Shown here one piece after another: positions 32,702 to 45,052 of a stretch of DNA of 64,000 bases (positions are counted from its first letter, which is position 1; the number at the start of each line of letters is the position of its first letter). The notes below the pieces were generated by a model. The model was given only the letters and a program-made list of their open reading frames with translations, did not search any database and was not told where the DNA came from. The translations under genes and the position numbers were made by a program. The DNA is from Cladosporium sp. IMV 00045 (lineage: Eukaryota; Ascomycota; Dothideomycetes; Cladosporiales; Cladosporiaceae), in contig MSJI02000888.1 of the NCBI GenBank assembly GCA_001931905.2, positions 29,321 to 93,320 of the forward strand, read 5' to 3'.

Positions 32702-35198
32702 TTACATGCCCTCGCCTAGCAGAACGGCACTGACAAATCTCATCTCCCAGCCTCGTTCGGATATACCACCGTCTCGCATGGTAAGCAAATCATCGACGTC
32801 CAGATTCAGCAGATCCAACCAGTGCGCCGCTTTTGCCGTGTTTTCATCTTGTTGCTCTCGTACTGCGACGCCGTTCAAACGTACCGGCATACCCGGTTCC
32901 TGCAAAACAGCGAGCTTGTTGTTGACCGTACGCGTGGTTTTAGGCGGCAAGGCTCGCATACGGAGGAGAGTAGTGAGTAAGCGAGCAAAGTGTGGGCCTT
33001 GAGGCCAGAGGGCCGAAGGAGCTGACACAACTTGAGGATAGGAAGGAGGACGCGACTCGAATTGCAGGTGAGATTGTGCGATTGTGAGGCTTTCTTCGGC
33101 ACTGACACCTGCTGACTGGTCGAGCGATTGGTAGAAGGCTGTGATTCGCTCGACGCAACTGAGTAATATCACGGCAGAAATGAACGTGGCGTACGCAGAG
33201 ACTTGCTGGCGTTGGAGAAGCCGTCGTTCCAATTCGTTCATGACTGCCTTGCTCAGCCGATGGCAGGCAGTCTCAGTGGCTGCCAGAAGCTGTGCGTGGA
33301 TGATCTGATGGCTCGCAGAGCCCATAGGCAGAACTACCGAGGACTGGCCACCATCATCGGACCAGAAGACATCCTGTGGGTCCTGACTGGCCAGCATGTT
33401 GCAGTTGTAGCGAATCTCTGATTCGCCATGCTGTTTGGAGATGAGAAAGTTCGTTTCGATCCAGAGCTCGACTACGTTCTTGAGTAGAACGCTGGGAGAG
33501 ATATGATTAGTCCGTGTGTCTGATTTCTGATTTGACGGTGCCCCTTGCAGTTGCTCCGTTTCTAATAAGGCAGTTGCTTCGCGGAGTGTTGTCTGCAAGA
33601 AAGCACTGCTCTCGTTTTCGATACATTCTTTGATGACGACGTCCTTTGCACAATATGCGGAAAGCTTTTGTGATGCCATACCATCGTCGAGAACAATGTT
33701 GTCCTCTCCATCGTTTGTATGAGGCTTTTCGCTGGGTTGCAGTCGTATGTCAAGATCTTGTGAATCTGCATTGAAGTATCGTTTCGCGCTCAAAGTCATC
33801 GCAAGTGTTGAGCCTGGGTAGAGCTTGACTTCCACCCTGCCAGGAAGGGGAGAACTAGTCTTCGTCTGTACTGCACTTGCGACCTTTGCGACTGCTTGTG
33901 AATGGAAATGTGAGGCTGAGTACAACGTGAACTCTTCAGCAAGCTTCGTTCTGAGGCAAGTTCCCTTCCATAATCTTGCTGCATCGATCTTCTTACACGT
34001 TCCACATGGCGTACCCTCAGAACAAGGCTTCTTAAGCATACGGCAGCGCATACAGGCGCCGCGCTTCCGTATCTCTTGAACCTCTTTCCGTCTTGTATCT
34101 GTAAATCGTGATCGTGCATTGCTTTTGTCGGTCTTTTGGAGCAAACCAAACTCTGGATTTGGCTCATTCGATGGCGGATCTTGCTGAGTGACAAACTCTT
34201 GAGGCGTTTCCGTCCATGTCATTAAATCAGTCTGAGTCTGCGTTGCTGCTTCGCGATCCGCCTCTGGGGGAACATCCACACTGCCATCCATTTGATCACC
34301 TAATTGTGGGTCGATGGGCGCATGGTCTTCCTGATATTGAGATTGTTCCAATTGTCGACTTGCAGCTGTTGCGGTCTGCATTAGTGGCATTGTAACCGGT
34401 GGTTCGGTACAGCTGTTTTGCATAGCCCCTGCCTGCGCTTGCGCCTGTGTCTCATAGTTCGGATACATGGGCATGTTGTTTGTTTCTCCAAATATTGGTA
34501 GATCATTACCGTGGGACTCTGGACGTTGCAAAGCCGCCAACAGTGCTTGTTCAACTAAAGCTCTGTCGGACTGTCCCAGTGAGGCGACTGCTTGTGGGTC
34601 GCCCACGAAACCATCCTTCTGCACAGAGTAGTCCAGATGCCTACGCGAGACCTCTGCAAGTGTATCGAGGGCGGACTGTTGGCGCTGCATGAGCATGTGG
34701 AGTGGCAAATCTGACGGCATTGATTGCTGAACAATTTGCTGAGCCTGCTGAGGCATTGGTTGTGGTGCATGCTGCGGTATTTGTTGAGGTTGTATCTGCT
34801 GCCTGTGATCGATTGGGATGCCCGGCATCGTCTGAAGTCGCGGCATATGCTGAGGAGCGTAACCCACAACATGCGCACTGTTTTGATTGACTTCCGTCTG
34901 CTTTTTTGCTTTCGCAGGGCCACTTGAGTTATTTTGCATATGAAGGAAAGCTACGTTGCGATCTTCTTGGGTCATGCTGGGGCACCGCTTCAACAGATGA
35001 CCCAGCATACTGTCGATACGACCTTTCGGGAACTTTTATCGTCGCATTAGTGAAGACCTACCTGATCAATGCAGTACGATGAGCACGTACATGTTCGCCG
35101 CATTTCTTACAAGTGTGCTGGTAACGATTGCTCGAATCGTCCAGCTTCTGTCCACGGTGGAAAAACTCTCCCACCACGGCATTTGGGCGACGGCCCAT
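32702..35198 (-). CDS. Transcription factor with N-terminal BED-like finger and Zn-cluster domain
   Basis: Predicted nuclear regulator, 812 aa. Exon 1 is 35198-35091 and exon 2 is 35032-32702; the intron has a GTACGT donor and is phase 0. Splicing joins HTCKKCGEH to FPKGRIDSMLGHLLKRCPSM, making a C-X2-C...H-X4-C finger of BED-like shape at residues 30-58. A Gln/Pro/Met-rich region follows (about 100-160). Then comes a zinc cluster at about 380-415: ACMRCRMLKKPCSEGTPCGT, then C, with a final Cys after a 12-residue loop ending LWKGTC. That is C-X2-C-X6-C-X5-C-X2-C-X12-C, longer at the end than classic Zn2Cys6. The C-terminal 350 residues are helical and unassigned. It is divergent from VPS37 across 286 bases. 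Confidence 0.85.
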
Positions 35199-35484
35199 AG
35201 CAATGCCGTTGCCTCTCACTGGGAGAGGTCGCTGTGTAAGTGAAGGGTGTCGATAAAGTAGATGCGATATGCTGGATGGTCGCTGGTTCTGCCGGCAGTA
35301 TCTGAAGATGGGCGGTGTCGTTGAGCAGAAGGCGGCGAGGAAGAGCAAAAGCCGAGGCGGCAACACCTACGGCGGGCGAATTCCGCAGCCGATGATAACA
35401 TAACACTCAACCTATGGTTACAATTGCTAAGGTACACAAGACCTGAGGCAGCGAATACCAGGAGTAAGGTCAACAGTCTTTCCC
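35199..35484. promoter_or_regulatory. Compact bidirectional promoter (transcription factor / VPS37)
   Basis: Only 286 bases separate the start codons of two divergent genes, so both core promoters must lie here. No obvious TATA box. Confidence 0.5.
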
Positions 35485-36264
35485 ATGATGTCGTACTCTT
35501 CTACTCCCGTCTACTCCAGTTCTCCAGCAATGCAGCCCGCTCCAACATACTACACATCAACCCCTCCCGTTCCTCCACCCAAACCATCTGGCTCTTCCAC
35601 GCCTACCAGGGGTCCTCCTTTACCACCGCCTCCACCAGGAGGGCAGCAGCAGAATGTGGTGTCAGAGCTCGACGGCAACCCAAGCCAATATCTCCAACAG
35701 CAAGCGCCGCCTCAACCTTCAATACCGCCAATCGAGCACAACTGGCTCCCGGAGATGCTGAGAGAGAAGAACACATCCGACCTTCACCAATTACTAGAAG
35801 ATAGAGATCTTCAAACCGCTCTCCTTAACGACCCTAACACCACTCACCCTGCCATTCCCGCCTCTCAGCAGTCATTACAGCCTTTGATCGACACCAACGT
35901 CGCCCTCGCCGACTCCCTCCTCCAGCTAGAAGCACGACTGAACCGACAGCGCGAGCAATCGCAATCACGCCTATTGTCACTACGAGCTCTGGAACAGCAA
36001 CACCGAACAAAGCTTTCCGAGACAGAGGATGCTCTGCAGTCTTTCAGTCCAATGGCTTTGTACCAGAGGCTAAGTGCAAGCGTACAGGAGCAGGAACAGC
36101 TGGTGAAGGGACTTGAAGAAAGCTGGCTTGATGAGGGAGGTATGGCATCGGATCGTGAGATTGGAGAGTTTGTGCGGCGAGTGAAAGAGAACAAGAAGAC
36201 GGGCTTCTTGAGGGCGGAAAGAAAGAGAAGGTGGGATGAGGGAAGAGTGGGTGGATGGCGTTGA
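35485..36264 (+). CDS. VPS37: ESCRT-I subunit Vps37 (Mod(r) domain)
   Basis: Binds Vps23/TSG101 and Vps28 in ESCRT-I for endosomal sorting of ubiquitinated cargo. Single exon, 259 aa. The N-terminal 80 residues are Pro/Ser-rich (PPVPPPKPSGSS, PPLPPPPPGG). The Mod(r) domain occupies about 85-250: LPEMLREKNTSDLHQLLEDR, VALADSLLQLEARLNRQRE, LRALEQQHRTKLSE and MALYQRLSASVQEQEQLVKG. The ending FVRRVKENKKTGFLRAERKR is typical of fungal Vps37. Two adjacent ATGs (35485 and 35488) are both possible. Confidence 0.9.
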   Translation: MMSYSSTPVYSSSPAMQPAPTYYTSTPPVPPPKPSGSSTPTRGPPLPPPPPGGQQQNVVSELDGNPSQYLQQQAPPQPSIPPIEHNWLPEMLREKNTSDLHQLLEDRDLQTALLNDPNTTHPAIPASQQSLQPLIDTNVALADSLLQLEARLNRQREQSQSRLLSLRALEQQHRTKLSETEDALQSFSPMALYQRLSASVQEQEQLVKGLEESWLDEGGMASDREIGEFVRRVKENKKTGFLRAERKRRWDEGRVGGWR

Positions 36265-37375
36265 GGGGGGAAATGAAGTTTGACATGTGAACTTCTCGAA
36301 AGGAGGCTTACGAGACGTTCTGTCCTCATTGGACGCTGGTATTCCAGTACATCCAGACAAGAGTACGTGGGTAGCAGCTGGTTGGAAGTTCATCGCTGCT
36401 CAGGGATACCTTGCAAGGCACGATTCGGCCGTGCGGTAATGCATGTCTCTTCAATGCGAGCACAGTCGCCTGCCCTGCATCTAGCAACTATCAAGCCAGC
36501 TACAGAACAAGGCCTGAATGTTGCTAAACATGCCCGGATTTCTGGGTGCGATTTGGCCCTTTTTGGTTCCGTTGGTACATCTGCTGGCATCAGGGAATGG
36601 ACTCAATGCGTTTTTGGGTCATGTGCTGTTCGAAAGTTGAGAGGCCTTGAAGTACAAATCGTCCAATCGCAAGAAGTGCCGGTCTTGTAATTCAGAAGAC
36701 TCCATGGCAAGAAGTACTACTTGCGATGTCAGAAAGTCCCATTCGACACAGCGTAATTCTGTTCATGTCAAGCAGACCTTGTCACATATCATGTGTAAAT
36801 CCATGATCATCTCGGTAGCTTCTTTGTTGTCTAATGCCAATGGGTCCAGCCATAAAATCGTGAACGTAGATCGACTTCTTTCTTTTCCAGGCCACTGCGT
36901 CTCGAGAAATGAAGGCAATCGCCCCATGTATTTAGTATATCTGTTTACCAGGATAGAAGAAAATTAATGAACTTCAAGATGAAGATCACTAAAGACTTGC
37001 CATGTTGAAGTGCGTTAGGACATCTTGAAGCACATAGTCTGTTGCACCGGACGTTGTGCTCGATTAATAAGGTGAGGCAAAGTAACAATGTTCACTGCCT
37101 TTGTGCAGTCGCATGAGGTAAGGAAGGCAAAGCTGCTAGGGTGAGGTTCGGGGAGGAAGGGTTCAGCGAGCGAGCGGGAAAACCACCACCACACTCTCTC
37201 CAATCTCCAACGTCCAACGCCAATTTGTCGCGAAAGGGCGTATTGACGTGTCACACGCACGTACCGCATTTTCTACATCACCTGCCGCCACTGCAACGCC
37301 GCAACCAAGGACCCATTCATCTAGTATTATCTGACACAGCCGTGATATCCCTTCAACTCGACCTTCTGCGCCACC
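36265..37375. other. Intergenic, about 1.1 kb
   Basis: 3' flank of VPS37 and promoter of DPB4. Short frames only; nothing supported. Confidence 0.4.
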
Positions 37376-38430
37376 ATGCCCCCTCGGAAGAGCACCGCAT
37401 CAAACCCTCCAGAGGATGGCGCAGAGCCAGCACCAGCAGCTGCGCTTGCACCTTCAAAAGCCAGCAAGGACAAAGACAGCATTGGTGTTGAGGTGTGTAA
37501 CATTGTTTGAGCATCTTCGTCCATGAATTTCCAATGCTGACGACCTTCCAGGACCTCAGCCTGCCAAAATCCATGATCGCCCGTCTCGCAAAAGGAGTAC
37601 TACCGGCAAACACACAAATACAGAAAGACGCCCTATTGGCCATGCACAAAAGCGCGACCGTGTTCGTTAGCTACATTGCTGCCAAGTATGTTTGATCTCG
37701 TCCCCTGAGAGTTTCCCAAATAAATCCACTCTCGCCACGCAAGAAGCCGTTGCCATGCGATCACTTGTTAACTCCTTTTTCCTCCAGCTCCAACGACCTT
37801 GCACGCATGGGCGGCAAAAAGACAATCTCACCACAAGACGTCATGTCGGCACTCAAAGACGCAGAGCTGGAAGGGTTTCTGCCTCGACTTGAAGCTGAGC
37901 TGAAGAGTAGGCTTTCCATGACATTCACACCTCACAACTGACAACAAATATACTAACGTTTCTGCTAAGAATACAACGACACTCAATGCGATAAGCGCAA
38001 TTCCTACCGCCACCGCGTAAAGGCAGAGAAGGCTGCTGCGGCAGGCCCTGAGGGAGGCGAGGGCGGAGACGCCGCCGACGCAACAGACGCTTCCCTGCTG
38101 GCCGCGCAACTCAATGGAGTCGCAAACGGGCAGGCTGATGTTGAGATGCAAGGAGGTGACGGTGAGCGTCCAGCGAAGAAATTCAAGGGCACAGATGGAC
38201 ATGTTGTCATCACGCCGGGAGAGCCTGTGGATGATGCTGAGGACGTGGAGGACGAGGAAGACGATGTCGATGATGATGATGCGGAGGACGACGAGCCTGA
38301 AGATGATGATGGTGATGATGATGGTGACGATGTTGCGGATGAGACTATGGAGGGCGTGGACGATGGGGATCTCGAAGGGCGAGGGGCCATGAAGGATGAG
38401 GCGCTTGACGATGGTAATGAGAGTGACTAA
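37376..38430 (+). CDS. DPB4: Histone-fold protein Dpb4 (DNA polymerase epsilon subunit D)
   Basis: NF-YB-like histone-fold subunit shared by DNA polymerase epsilon and ISWI-type remodellers, partner of Dpb3. Exons are 37376-37492, 37552-37685, 37788-37906 and 37970-38430, giving 276 aa; branch site TACTAAC is visible before exon 4. The histone fold spans about 40-130: DLSLPKSMIARLAKGVLPAN, IQKDALLAMHKSATVFVSYI, then KKTISPQDVMSALKDAELEG and FLPRLEAELK. The family signature KYNDTQCDKRNSYRHRV crosses the last intron. The tail is a long acidic Asp/Glu run (about 215-260). Exon phases (0, 2, 1) are consistent throughout. Confidence 0.93.
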
Positions 38431-39138
38431 GCTGGTTGGTCCTGGTGTTTGTTTGTTGCTTTCTGCATAGCGTGGGTATTTTTTTCTAAGGCACTGGATG
38501 GTTCTTGTAGGCAAAGTTGTTCTTGGAACTCACTTATCGTGGCTTTCTGCAAGGCGTCTTCAATGGAATGGAGTGGATATTTCAACAGCGGTGCAATGAG
38601 GCATCATTCGTGACAAATCATGAGAAGCAGCGCGTGTGGTCAATATTCCTTGATATGATCACACATGTCGAAGATTGCAGCACCACTGATATCGTAGTGC
38701 AAGTTAGGCGTGCATTTGTTTTGCTTGGAGGATACTCAGCTGGACCTCACTTGTCAGAAATTTCACCTCACTCTGATCGAATTCAAAGAATATGCCTTGT
38801 TTGACATGATAATCTCTTTCCGTTCTTCGATTTCTCGCTTGAGTAGTTGAGAATCTTGATCTTCGATCCGCGTTTGTGCTCTTTGTGCTTAATATGATCG
38901 TTCAATGGCTAGTTGCCCGTTCTCCAACCTCACCTCTGACTTGGAAAATCTTCCACTTCATGTGATCATGCCATTATCGAACATTTTACTCTGATATCTC
39001 GCTGAACACGTCCAGGATCTCTTCATGCTGGCCGTCTACGCTTGCTCTGCAATATGGTAGGTCTCATATACAATCTGAGGTCCCCAGCTATCACCTCAAG
39101 CGTAGAATCTCTCCCTCTTCACGTTTAACCCGTGAAAA
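38431..39138. other. Intergenic between DPB4 and the tRNA
   Basis: About 700 bases. A 95-codon frame at 38517-38804 shows no family feature. Otherwise nothing supported. Confidence 0.4.
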
Positions 39139-39210
39139 GCCCTGCTAGCGCAATGGTAGCGCGCGAGACTTCTAATCTCGAGGCTGCGGGTTCGAGTCCC
39201 GCGTAGGGTT
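39139..39210 (+). tRNA. tRNA-Arg (anticodon UCU)
   Basis: A complete 72-nt cloverleaf without intron. Acceptor GCCCTGC pairs with GTAGGGT (two G-U pairs). The D stem is GCGC/GCGC around AATGGTA. The anticodon stem CGAGA/TCTCG encloses CTTCTAA, giving anticodon TCT for AGA codons. The T arm is GCGGG-TTCGAGT-CCCGC. The discriminator is T. Downstream at about 39223-39226 a short T run (CTTTTG) could serve as a Pol III stop. Confidence 0.95.
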
Positions 39211-42202
39211 CTACTCCTGTATCTTTTGGTGTGATTGGCGATGTTTTGGAGGCATTATCTTTTTGAGGTGTGAATTTGAGATTTGCGGCCAGCAGTCGTG
39301 CTTTCCCGGGGTTTGTTCGCGATGGCTCGTTCGATTCAAATGATGCGGGGGAGACCAGAAAAGATATCGAAATGATTATCAGTGTGATGTGGTGAGCATG
39401 CTATCGATATGTTGTTTTTGTCGCTCGGGGCAACGGAATTTGAACTTTGAACTCACTCTCGAGTTAGAGAACCAGTTCAAGCTTGAACATGACGGGACGA
39501 CGACCTTTCAATCGATCAAAGCTAGGCATGGGAATCGCAGATCTCGTGCAAGGACGATCAGCATACAGTCGTTTCAGCCTCATCGTTCTCGTGAAGAATT
39601 TGGCCTTACAGACAAGGCTGGTCACTTGATACAGAGAACACGATACGGAGAACACGGAACGCTCGCGTTTGCCGGATTAACTCCCGATCTGAAAAATAGA
39701 AGAACAACAAAACGGGAAACTTTGAACACCCTCCTGGTCGCTCTTGACTCCTGCATGAATACACCAGCTCACAACAACATTCTCTTTTAGGCTGTCCCGT
39801 GTTACGCTGCAGTCATGAGCCATATCCCATTTCACATGAGCAGACTAATCGACGAGAGCATGGTAGGGACCGCAAGCAAGTGATTCGTCTTCAAGCACTT
39901 CGCACTCAGCGGTCAGGCTTCATGGGTCACTACGTCTTGTTCCAATGGCCGAATCGGCATGAAGAATGAACAAAATCTGTTCTCCCAATTCAACGCAGCA
40001 AGAACGACAGAAAGACATGAAGCTCCTTCCCTAGGTAAATTTCTGCTAGTGAAAGCTTTTTGTGCTGTTCGCTGCCTGACATGCGCTTTGGAGGCCGCCA
40101 TGCCTCACGGCGCATCTGGATACTGTCTCGCTATGATCCAGGAAAAAGGGTACTACGAAGACTACATCTGATTGGACGTCTGGCCACCGACAGCGTAAAG
40201 ATGCTACGCTAGGCTCTCAAGACTAGCGTGCTAACGCGAGGGCTTAATGTATCTGCCGTGGAAGCCAGATCAGAAAGAAGAACGCGTCGCTTTCTTCGCC
40301 GGAGGAACGAGCATGTAGAATATCAATCTCCGCCACCGCCTCGCTTGCAGGCGCCACGGGGATCATCACACTATGCTTGCGTGCAGCCGCGAACCCTTAG
40401 TTTCGTATGCAGTTGAGCAGTGCTTGAAGGTAGGAGCCGATGCTTAAACGAACCTTGTCTCGACTTCATCGAATAGATGATTTGAGGTAGCCTATCGTTG
40501 GATTCTATCACGACCTGGGGAGATCTTTCAGCTAGGACAACGGGAACAGCTTCAGACAAGCTCGCAAAACTCGACTCAATCGGACCGTTCGGCACACTCA
40601 TGATTTGTTCCCAGCTACAATTGAACGGCTCTTGTGTCCGCTTGACTTGGTTTTTGTTCTCGTTATGGCGCAGTGAAATCACCTGCACGTTGAGGAAGAA
40701 TTTGGCAAATGCGTTGCAACTGGAAGTCTGACAAGACGCGCGATACAGATTTACTGTCCAAAATAAATTCTCGCTTCTTGATCGATATCATGTGCCCATA
40801 CGTCAAATTCGCAGTGCTGGCAGGCAAACTCATCGATCGATTTGCGTGTTGGTTCGGATTTACCATACTTCATTGAAATCGAACAACGAAATTATACTTT
40901 GGTCCCTTTCACGGCAGTATTACTAGTAACTCATAATAGACGTCGGAACCATCACGACTAAATTGATTGAGTGCACCTGAAGTTTCCATGTACTACTGTC
41001 ATCAGATCGGCTGGTGGGAGCAATGATCGATTGACGAAAATCGCAACAAGGCCCAAGGCCCCGAGTCCTAACCGTGGTGACATACCGCGGCATGAGGGTT
41101 CAATACCTTAGTCTTGCCAACTCATGCATGCATGTCTAAGCAACTGTCATCTCGGAGGAATCCCCCAAGACAAGGTCTCAGCCCTGCTCGGCAGTACCGG
41201 CCGCGGGACTTCTATTTCTGTCGAACAAACGGTCTTGACAGAACGGATCGCAGAGCCTTGAATCGGAAAGGCTCCTTTGACCGTCGGGACTCTCGTTGTT
41301 GGAACACAGAATGCTTTGAGAACCATGATGTGATAGCGATATCGGGATGCGCCAAGAGGCATCCCGGTCTGGCCATTGTGGATCGCACCCAGTTGAAGCC
41401 TAGCACATGGAGCCCATTCTTTTCGCCCTTTGGAGAGGTCGCGTGGATGTTACCGATCGCCATCTTCATATCACAAACCCCGCATTTTCAACCCCAGATT
41501 GTCATCATTTGATGATCTATATCGTGGCTATGTCGACCCCATCACTCAAACCCTCGGACAGACATTCCCCCAGCCACTTCACAACCACTCACATGACAGT
41601 CTTCCAAGCGGGTCACTTCCTTCGCTTCACCCTCTAATGCACGAAGCAAAAGCTGCTGTGGAAATGCAAGTTCGTGCGTCCCAACGTCACAACGTTACAA
41701 CGGGAATAGCGGTAGGGCACTATGCTTATGCCACGGCACTGCCCATTACCAAGACTTGTCCAAGCTCTGAATCAAGGATTCCACCTTCGACGAGTGGAGT
41801 CGGGCCCGCCGTCATACCTTACCACCTACCAAACTCAGGCTGGCGGCCAGAGCCTCACAAAGACACTTGCTTCCTTCCCATAACTTTCCCCTCTTATCAT
41901 ATTGCAGCCAAGATCACGATGTCAGTCTTTGCTCGACAGATCATTTACTTGGACCGGAGAATGTGGCCGCAGCTGCACTCTGTACCGGCGGGTTTCGGAG
42001 AATCCTCTTGGCTTTGGGAGTCTTGATGCATGGCATGAGTGATTGACAGTGGTAGTGATATGCATGATGGTGTATTTAAGCAAGCCATCGCCTCATGATA
42101 GGAGTTGAGGAGGTTGAGCTTTGTGATCACTATTGCTCCTCGCACATTTTCCTACACCAATTGGCGATCAGGCTTGCGTGACATACGCTGGAGTAAATAG
42201 TC
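39211..42202. other. Gene-poor region of about 3 kb
   Basis: No gene is supported. Frames such as 41430-42026 have no ATG start near their 5' end and no family features. Base composition is more even than in flanking genes. It includes the promoter of the carboxypeptidase gene. Confidence 0.4.
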
Positions 42203-43999
42203 ATGGTGGTGACATCGACCAAAAGCATGAAGGCGGCACTGCTTTGCCTGGGAAGCAGTGTCCTAGCCCAGTCGCCTGGTGCCACATATGGCGACAACGC
42301 TTCTCCCGTCTCGAGAGACAGTGAAGCCATCTCACGCAACTATCCTGACATCGATATCCCTCTTCTGTCACCAGCCTTTACAAATCCAGAGACCCTACCC
42401 GAGGGCTGGTTTCAAGGCACCTCTCAGCCGACGCCGGATTTCGTATTGGGTGAGTATCTAACAGAAGCACGCGTTGGATCTCACTGACATCCCGCAGACA
42501 ACTTTCTCCAGACATTGGCGGCGCGCAATGATTGGTACAACTACTACGTCGCACCCTTCCAGACCGAACAAGGGCGGCATCTTCCTTACGTGTACTTGAC
42601 CGAGTCTTCCCAGCAAGGCATTACCGGAAACGCTAGCAAGCCTGAGAAACTCCGAGTGTACATTCAAGGCTTGATTCATGGCAATGAGCCGGCGGCCGAC
42701 CAGGGAATTATGGCATTGCTGGGCAAGATGGATGCAAATGAAACTTGGACCTCTCATCTCCTGGAGAGGTTGGACGTTTTGGTGCTTCCCAGGTATGTTT
42801 GATTTTGGATGATGTGAAGTCCTGCAGCTCTAACATTTGCCACTTAGGTACAACCGTGATGGAGCGAGCTATTTCCAGCGTGAGCTCGTAAGTTCTGGTT
42901 CTGTTGGACTGATCCGTGATGTCGCTAATTACTCTTGCAGGCCAGCAACGTCGACCCGAACAGAGATCACACCAAACTCGACAAGCAACAGACTCGCGAT
43001 ATCAAGCGCGCGTACAACGACTTCAACCCTCACATCGTCATCGACATGCACGAATACACGGCCAGCAGGGTCTACGGCGGTAGATACCGCCACGGCGCAG
43101 ACACCATGATCGCGGGAGTCAAAGAGCTCAACGTGCGCGAGGAGATCCGCAACCTGACCGATGGAAAGTTCAGACTTGGAATTGGCAAGGCTCTCGAGGA
43201 CCGTGGTATGTCCTGGGAGCCATACGCCACGGGCGAGACCAGCGATGTCGAGGGTCCTATCAAAATGGAAGAAGCCGTCACAAGCCCTACCAGTGGTCGC
43301 AATGCCATGGGATTGAACCAAGCGGTGGTCATCCTCGCCGAAATCCGCGGCATTCGCCTAGCCGAGCAGCACTTCCAGCGCCGTACAGCGGCAGCCCTGA
43401 CCATGCTGGAATCATTCCTCAACATCGCACGCGACGACGTGGACGAAGTCCTCTCGACAATCGACACCGCGATCGAAGACTTCATCCAGAGCGACGACGA
43501 CATCGTCCTTACCGACTACCAGCCCAGCGAGCAAAGGACCTGGACCTTCGCCGACATCCGCAACGGCAGCATCGTGCAAGTGCCCATCGAATTCGAGAGC
43601 TCGACGCCCGCGCTCCCCAACAAAACAACCTCCAGACCGGAAGCCTACCTCATCCCGCGCAACTGGATCGACGTGGCGGAGAAGCTGCGCATCATGGGCG
43701 TGGAGCTCGAGGAGCTCAAGTACGAGTACCGCGCTCCCGTGCAAGCGTACAACATCACCTCGTCGCAGCTCGAGGGCGAGTACTACGAAGGCGTCGTGCG
43801 GAATAAGGTGACGACGCAGCCTTTCGTGAAAGAGGATCTTGTCCTTCCACCGGGTAGCTGGAGGGTCAGTACGCGCCAGAGGAAGGCGGCGCAGGCTTTC
43901 ATTGCTCTCGAGCCGGAGATTGCTGAGTCGTTCGCCGCGTTCAGTATTATTCCGGTCAGCGAGGGAGACGAGTATCCGATCTTCAGGGAGCTGGCGTAG
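42203..43999 (+). CDS. Secreted zinc carboxypeptidase, M14 family
   Basis: Predicted extracellular metallo-carboxypeptidase. Exons are 42203-42449, 42498-42792, 42848-42887 and 42941-43999; 546 aa, or 538 aa if translation begins at the second ATG (42227), which gives a more typical signal peptide (MKAALLCLGSSVLAQ). Zinc ligands follow the M14 pattern: His and Glu in QGLIHGNEPAAD (H-X2-E) and the third His in VIDMHEYT. The substrate-binding Asn-Arg is YNRDG, split across an intron, and the catalytic Glu is in VVILAEIRG. About 170 residues follow the catalytic core and form an additional C-terminal domain (YLIPRNWIDVAEKLRIMGVE) found in some fungal M14 proteins. All catalytic residues are present, so it should be active. 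Confidence 0.92.
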
Positions 44000-44058
44000 G
44001 TGATTGTCTTGTCGATGGTGTTGAGTAATGGGACTTTTTGCTCTAGATGATAGATATC

Positions 44059-45052
44059 TTTTCGTATTTCACGACATCATGAATCCCTTGCGTCTGGAAT
44101 AGAGTAATGATGTTACCTGTCAATATGAAATACGCCATGATTGCTAGCTTGAGAGGGCAAAGTAGTGTCTCTCCTCGAGCAGTAGATATGCCGGTGGCAC
44201 CATGCTGACAGAACTTCCAACGAAACTAGGTCTATCCTCATGTGCGATCAAGTTTGGTCTACGATAGTCAACATTCGTGCTGCAGTAGTGGGCTCAACTT
44301 TGCTTGCAGCTGATGGACGTCGAGACCTAGACCAGAGTACGAATCAACAAGTATCCACCCAGTCTCGTCAGTCTCACCAGTAACAATACAGCCGAAGAAG
44401 CGGCAAGCGCCCAAGCCAGCCAGCGCCTTGTCTACTCTGGCTATGGAGTCTCCCAGCCTCCTCGGCAGACAGAAGAGAAGAAAAAGTCGTGAGGCAGAGA
44501 AAGTCGAGCCTGAGGAGGNNNNNNNNNNNNNNNNNNNNTTTTTTTTTTTTTTTTTTTTTTTTTATCGTATTTCACGACATTACGATTGCCTGGCGTCTGG
44601 AATAGAGCAGTGACCTTACTTGCCAACATCAAATATGCCATGGTTGTCTTTCATGGATTGTTGAGCTGAGCCTTCCAAGGTGAAGCATTGACTTGAAGAG
44701 GTCATAGTAGAGTCCCATCACTTAAGCAGTAGATAGCCCAGTTGCACCAGGCTGACAAAACCTTCGAAAGATGGTAAGTCATCCTCATGTGCGATCTAGT
44801 TTGGCCTACAATAACCAACATTCGTGTCTGCGTGGCTCAACTTTGCTTACAGCTGGTGGCTGTCGAGACCTAGACCTCAGCGCAAATCAGTGAATATCCA
44901 CTCAATCGAGCCAGTAACAATACAGCCGAAGAAGCGGCAAGCGCCCAAGCCAGCCAGCGCCTTGTCTACTCTGGCTATGGAGTCTCCCAGCCTCCTCGGC
45001 AGACAGAAGAGAAGAAAAAGTCGTGAGGCAGAGAAAGTCGAGCCTGAGGAGG
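44059..45052 (+). repeat. Tandem direct duplication of about 470 bases, interrupted by an assembly gap
   Basis: Unit 1 is about 44059-44518 and unit 2 about 44563-45052. Matching landmarks in order: CGTATTTCACGACAT, GCGTCTGGAATAGAG, CATCCTCATGTGCGATC, GTCGAGACCTAGACC. The first 300 bases have diverged by roughly a fifth by eye. The last 142 bases (44377-44518 versus 44911-45052) are identical. That identical part is open in one frame (PVTIQPKKRQAPKPASAL to EKVEPEE) and in unit 2 ends VTSG-stop. Function unknown. Confidence 0.85.
44519..44538. other. Assembly gap (20 N)
   Basis: Twenty N followed by a T run to about 44562. True size unknown; it sits at the end of the first repeat unit. Confidence 0.99.

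Noticed and set aside
38517..38804. 95-codon frame after DPB4
   Set aside because: No motif, and sits where the DPB4 3' UTR is expected.
41430..42026. 198-codon plus-strand frame
   Set aside because: Begins at TTG without a nearby ATG and has no recognisable motif; probably random.
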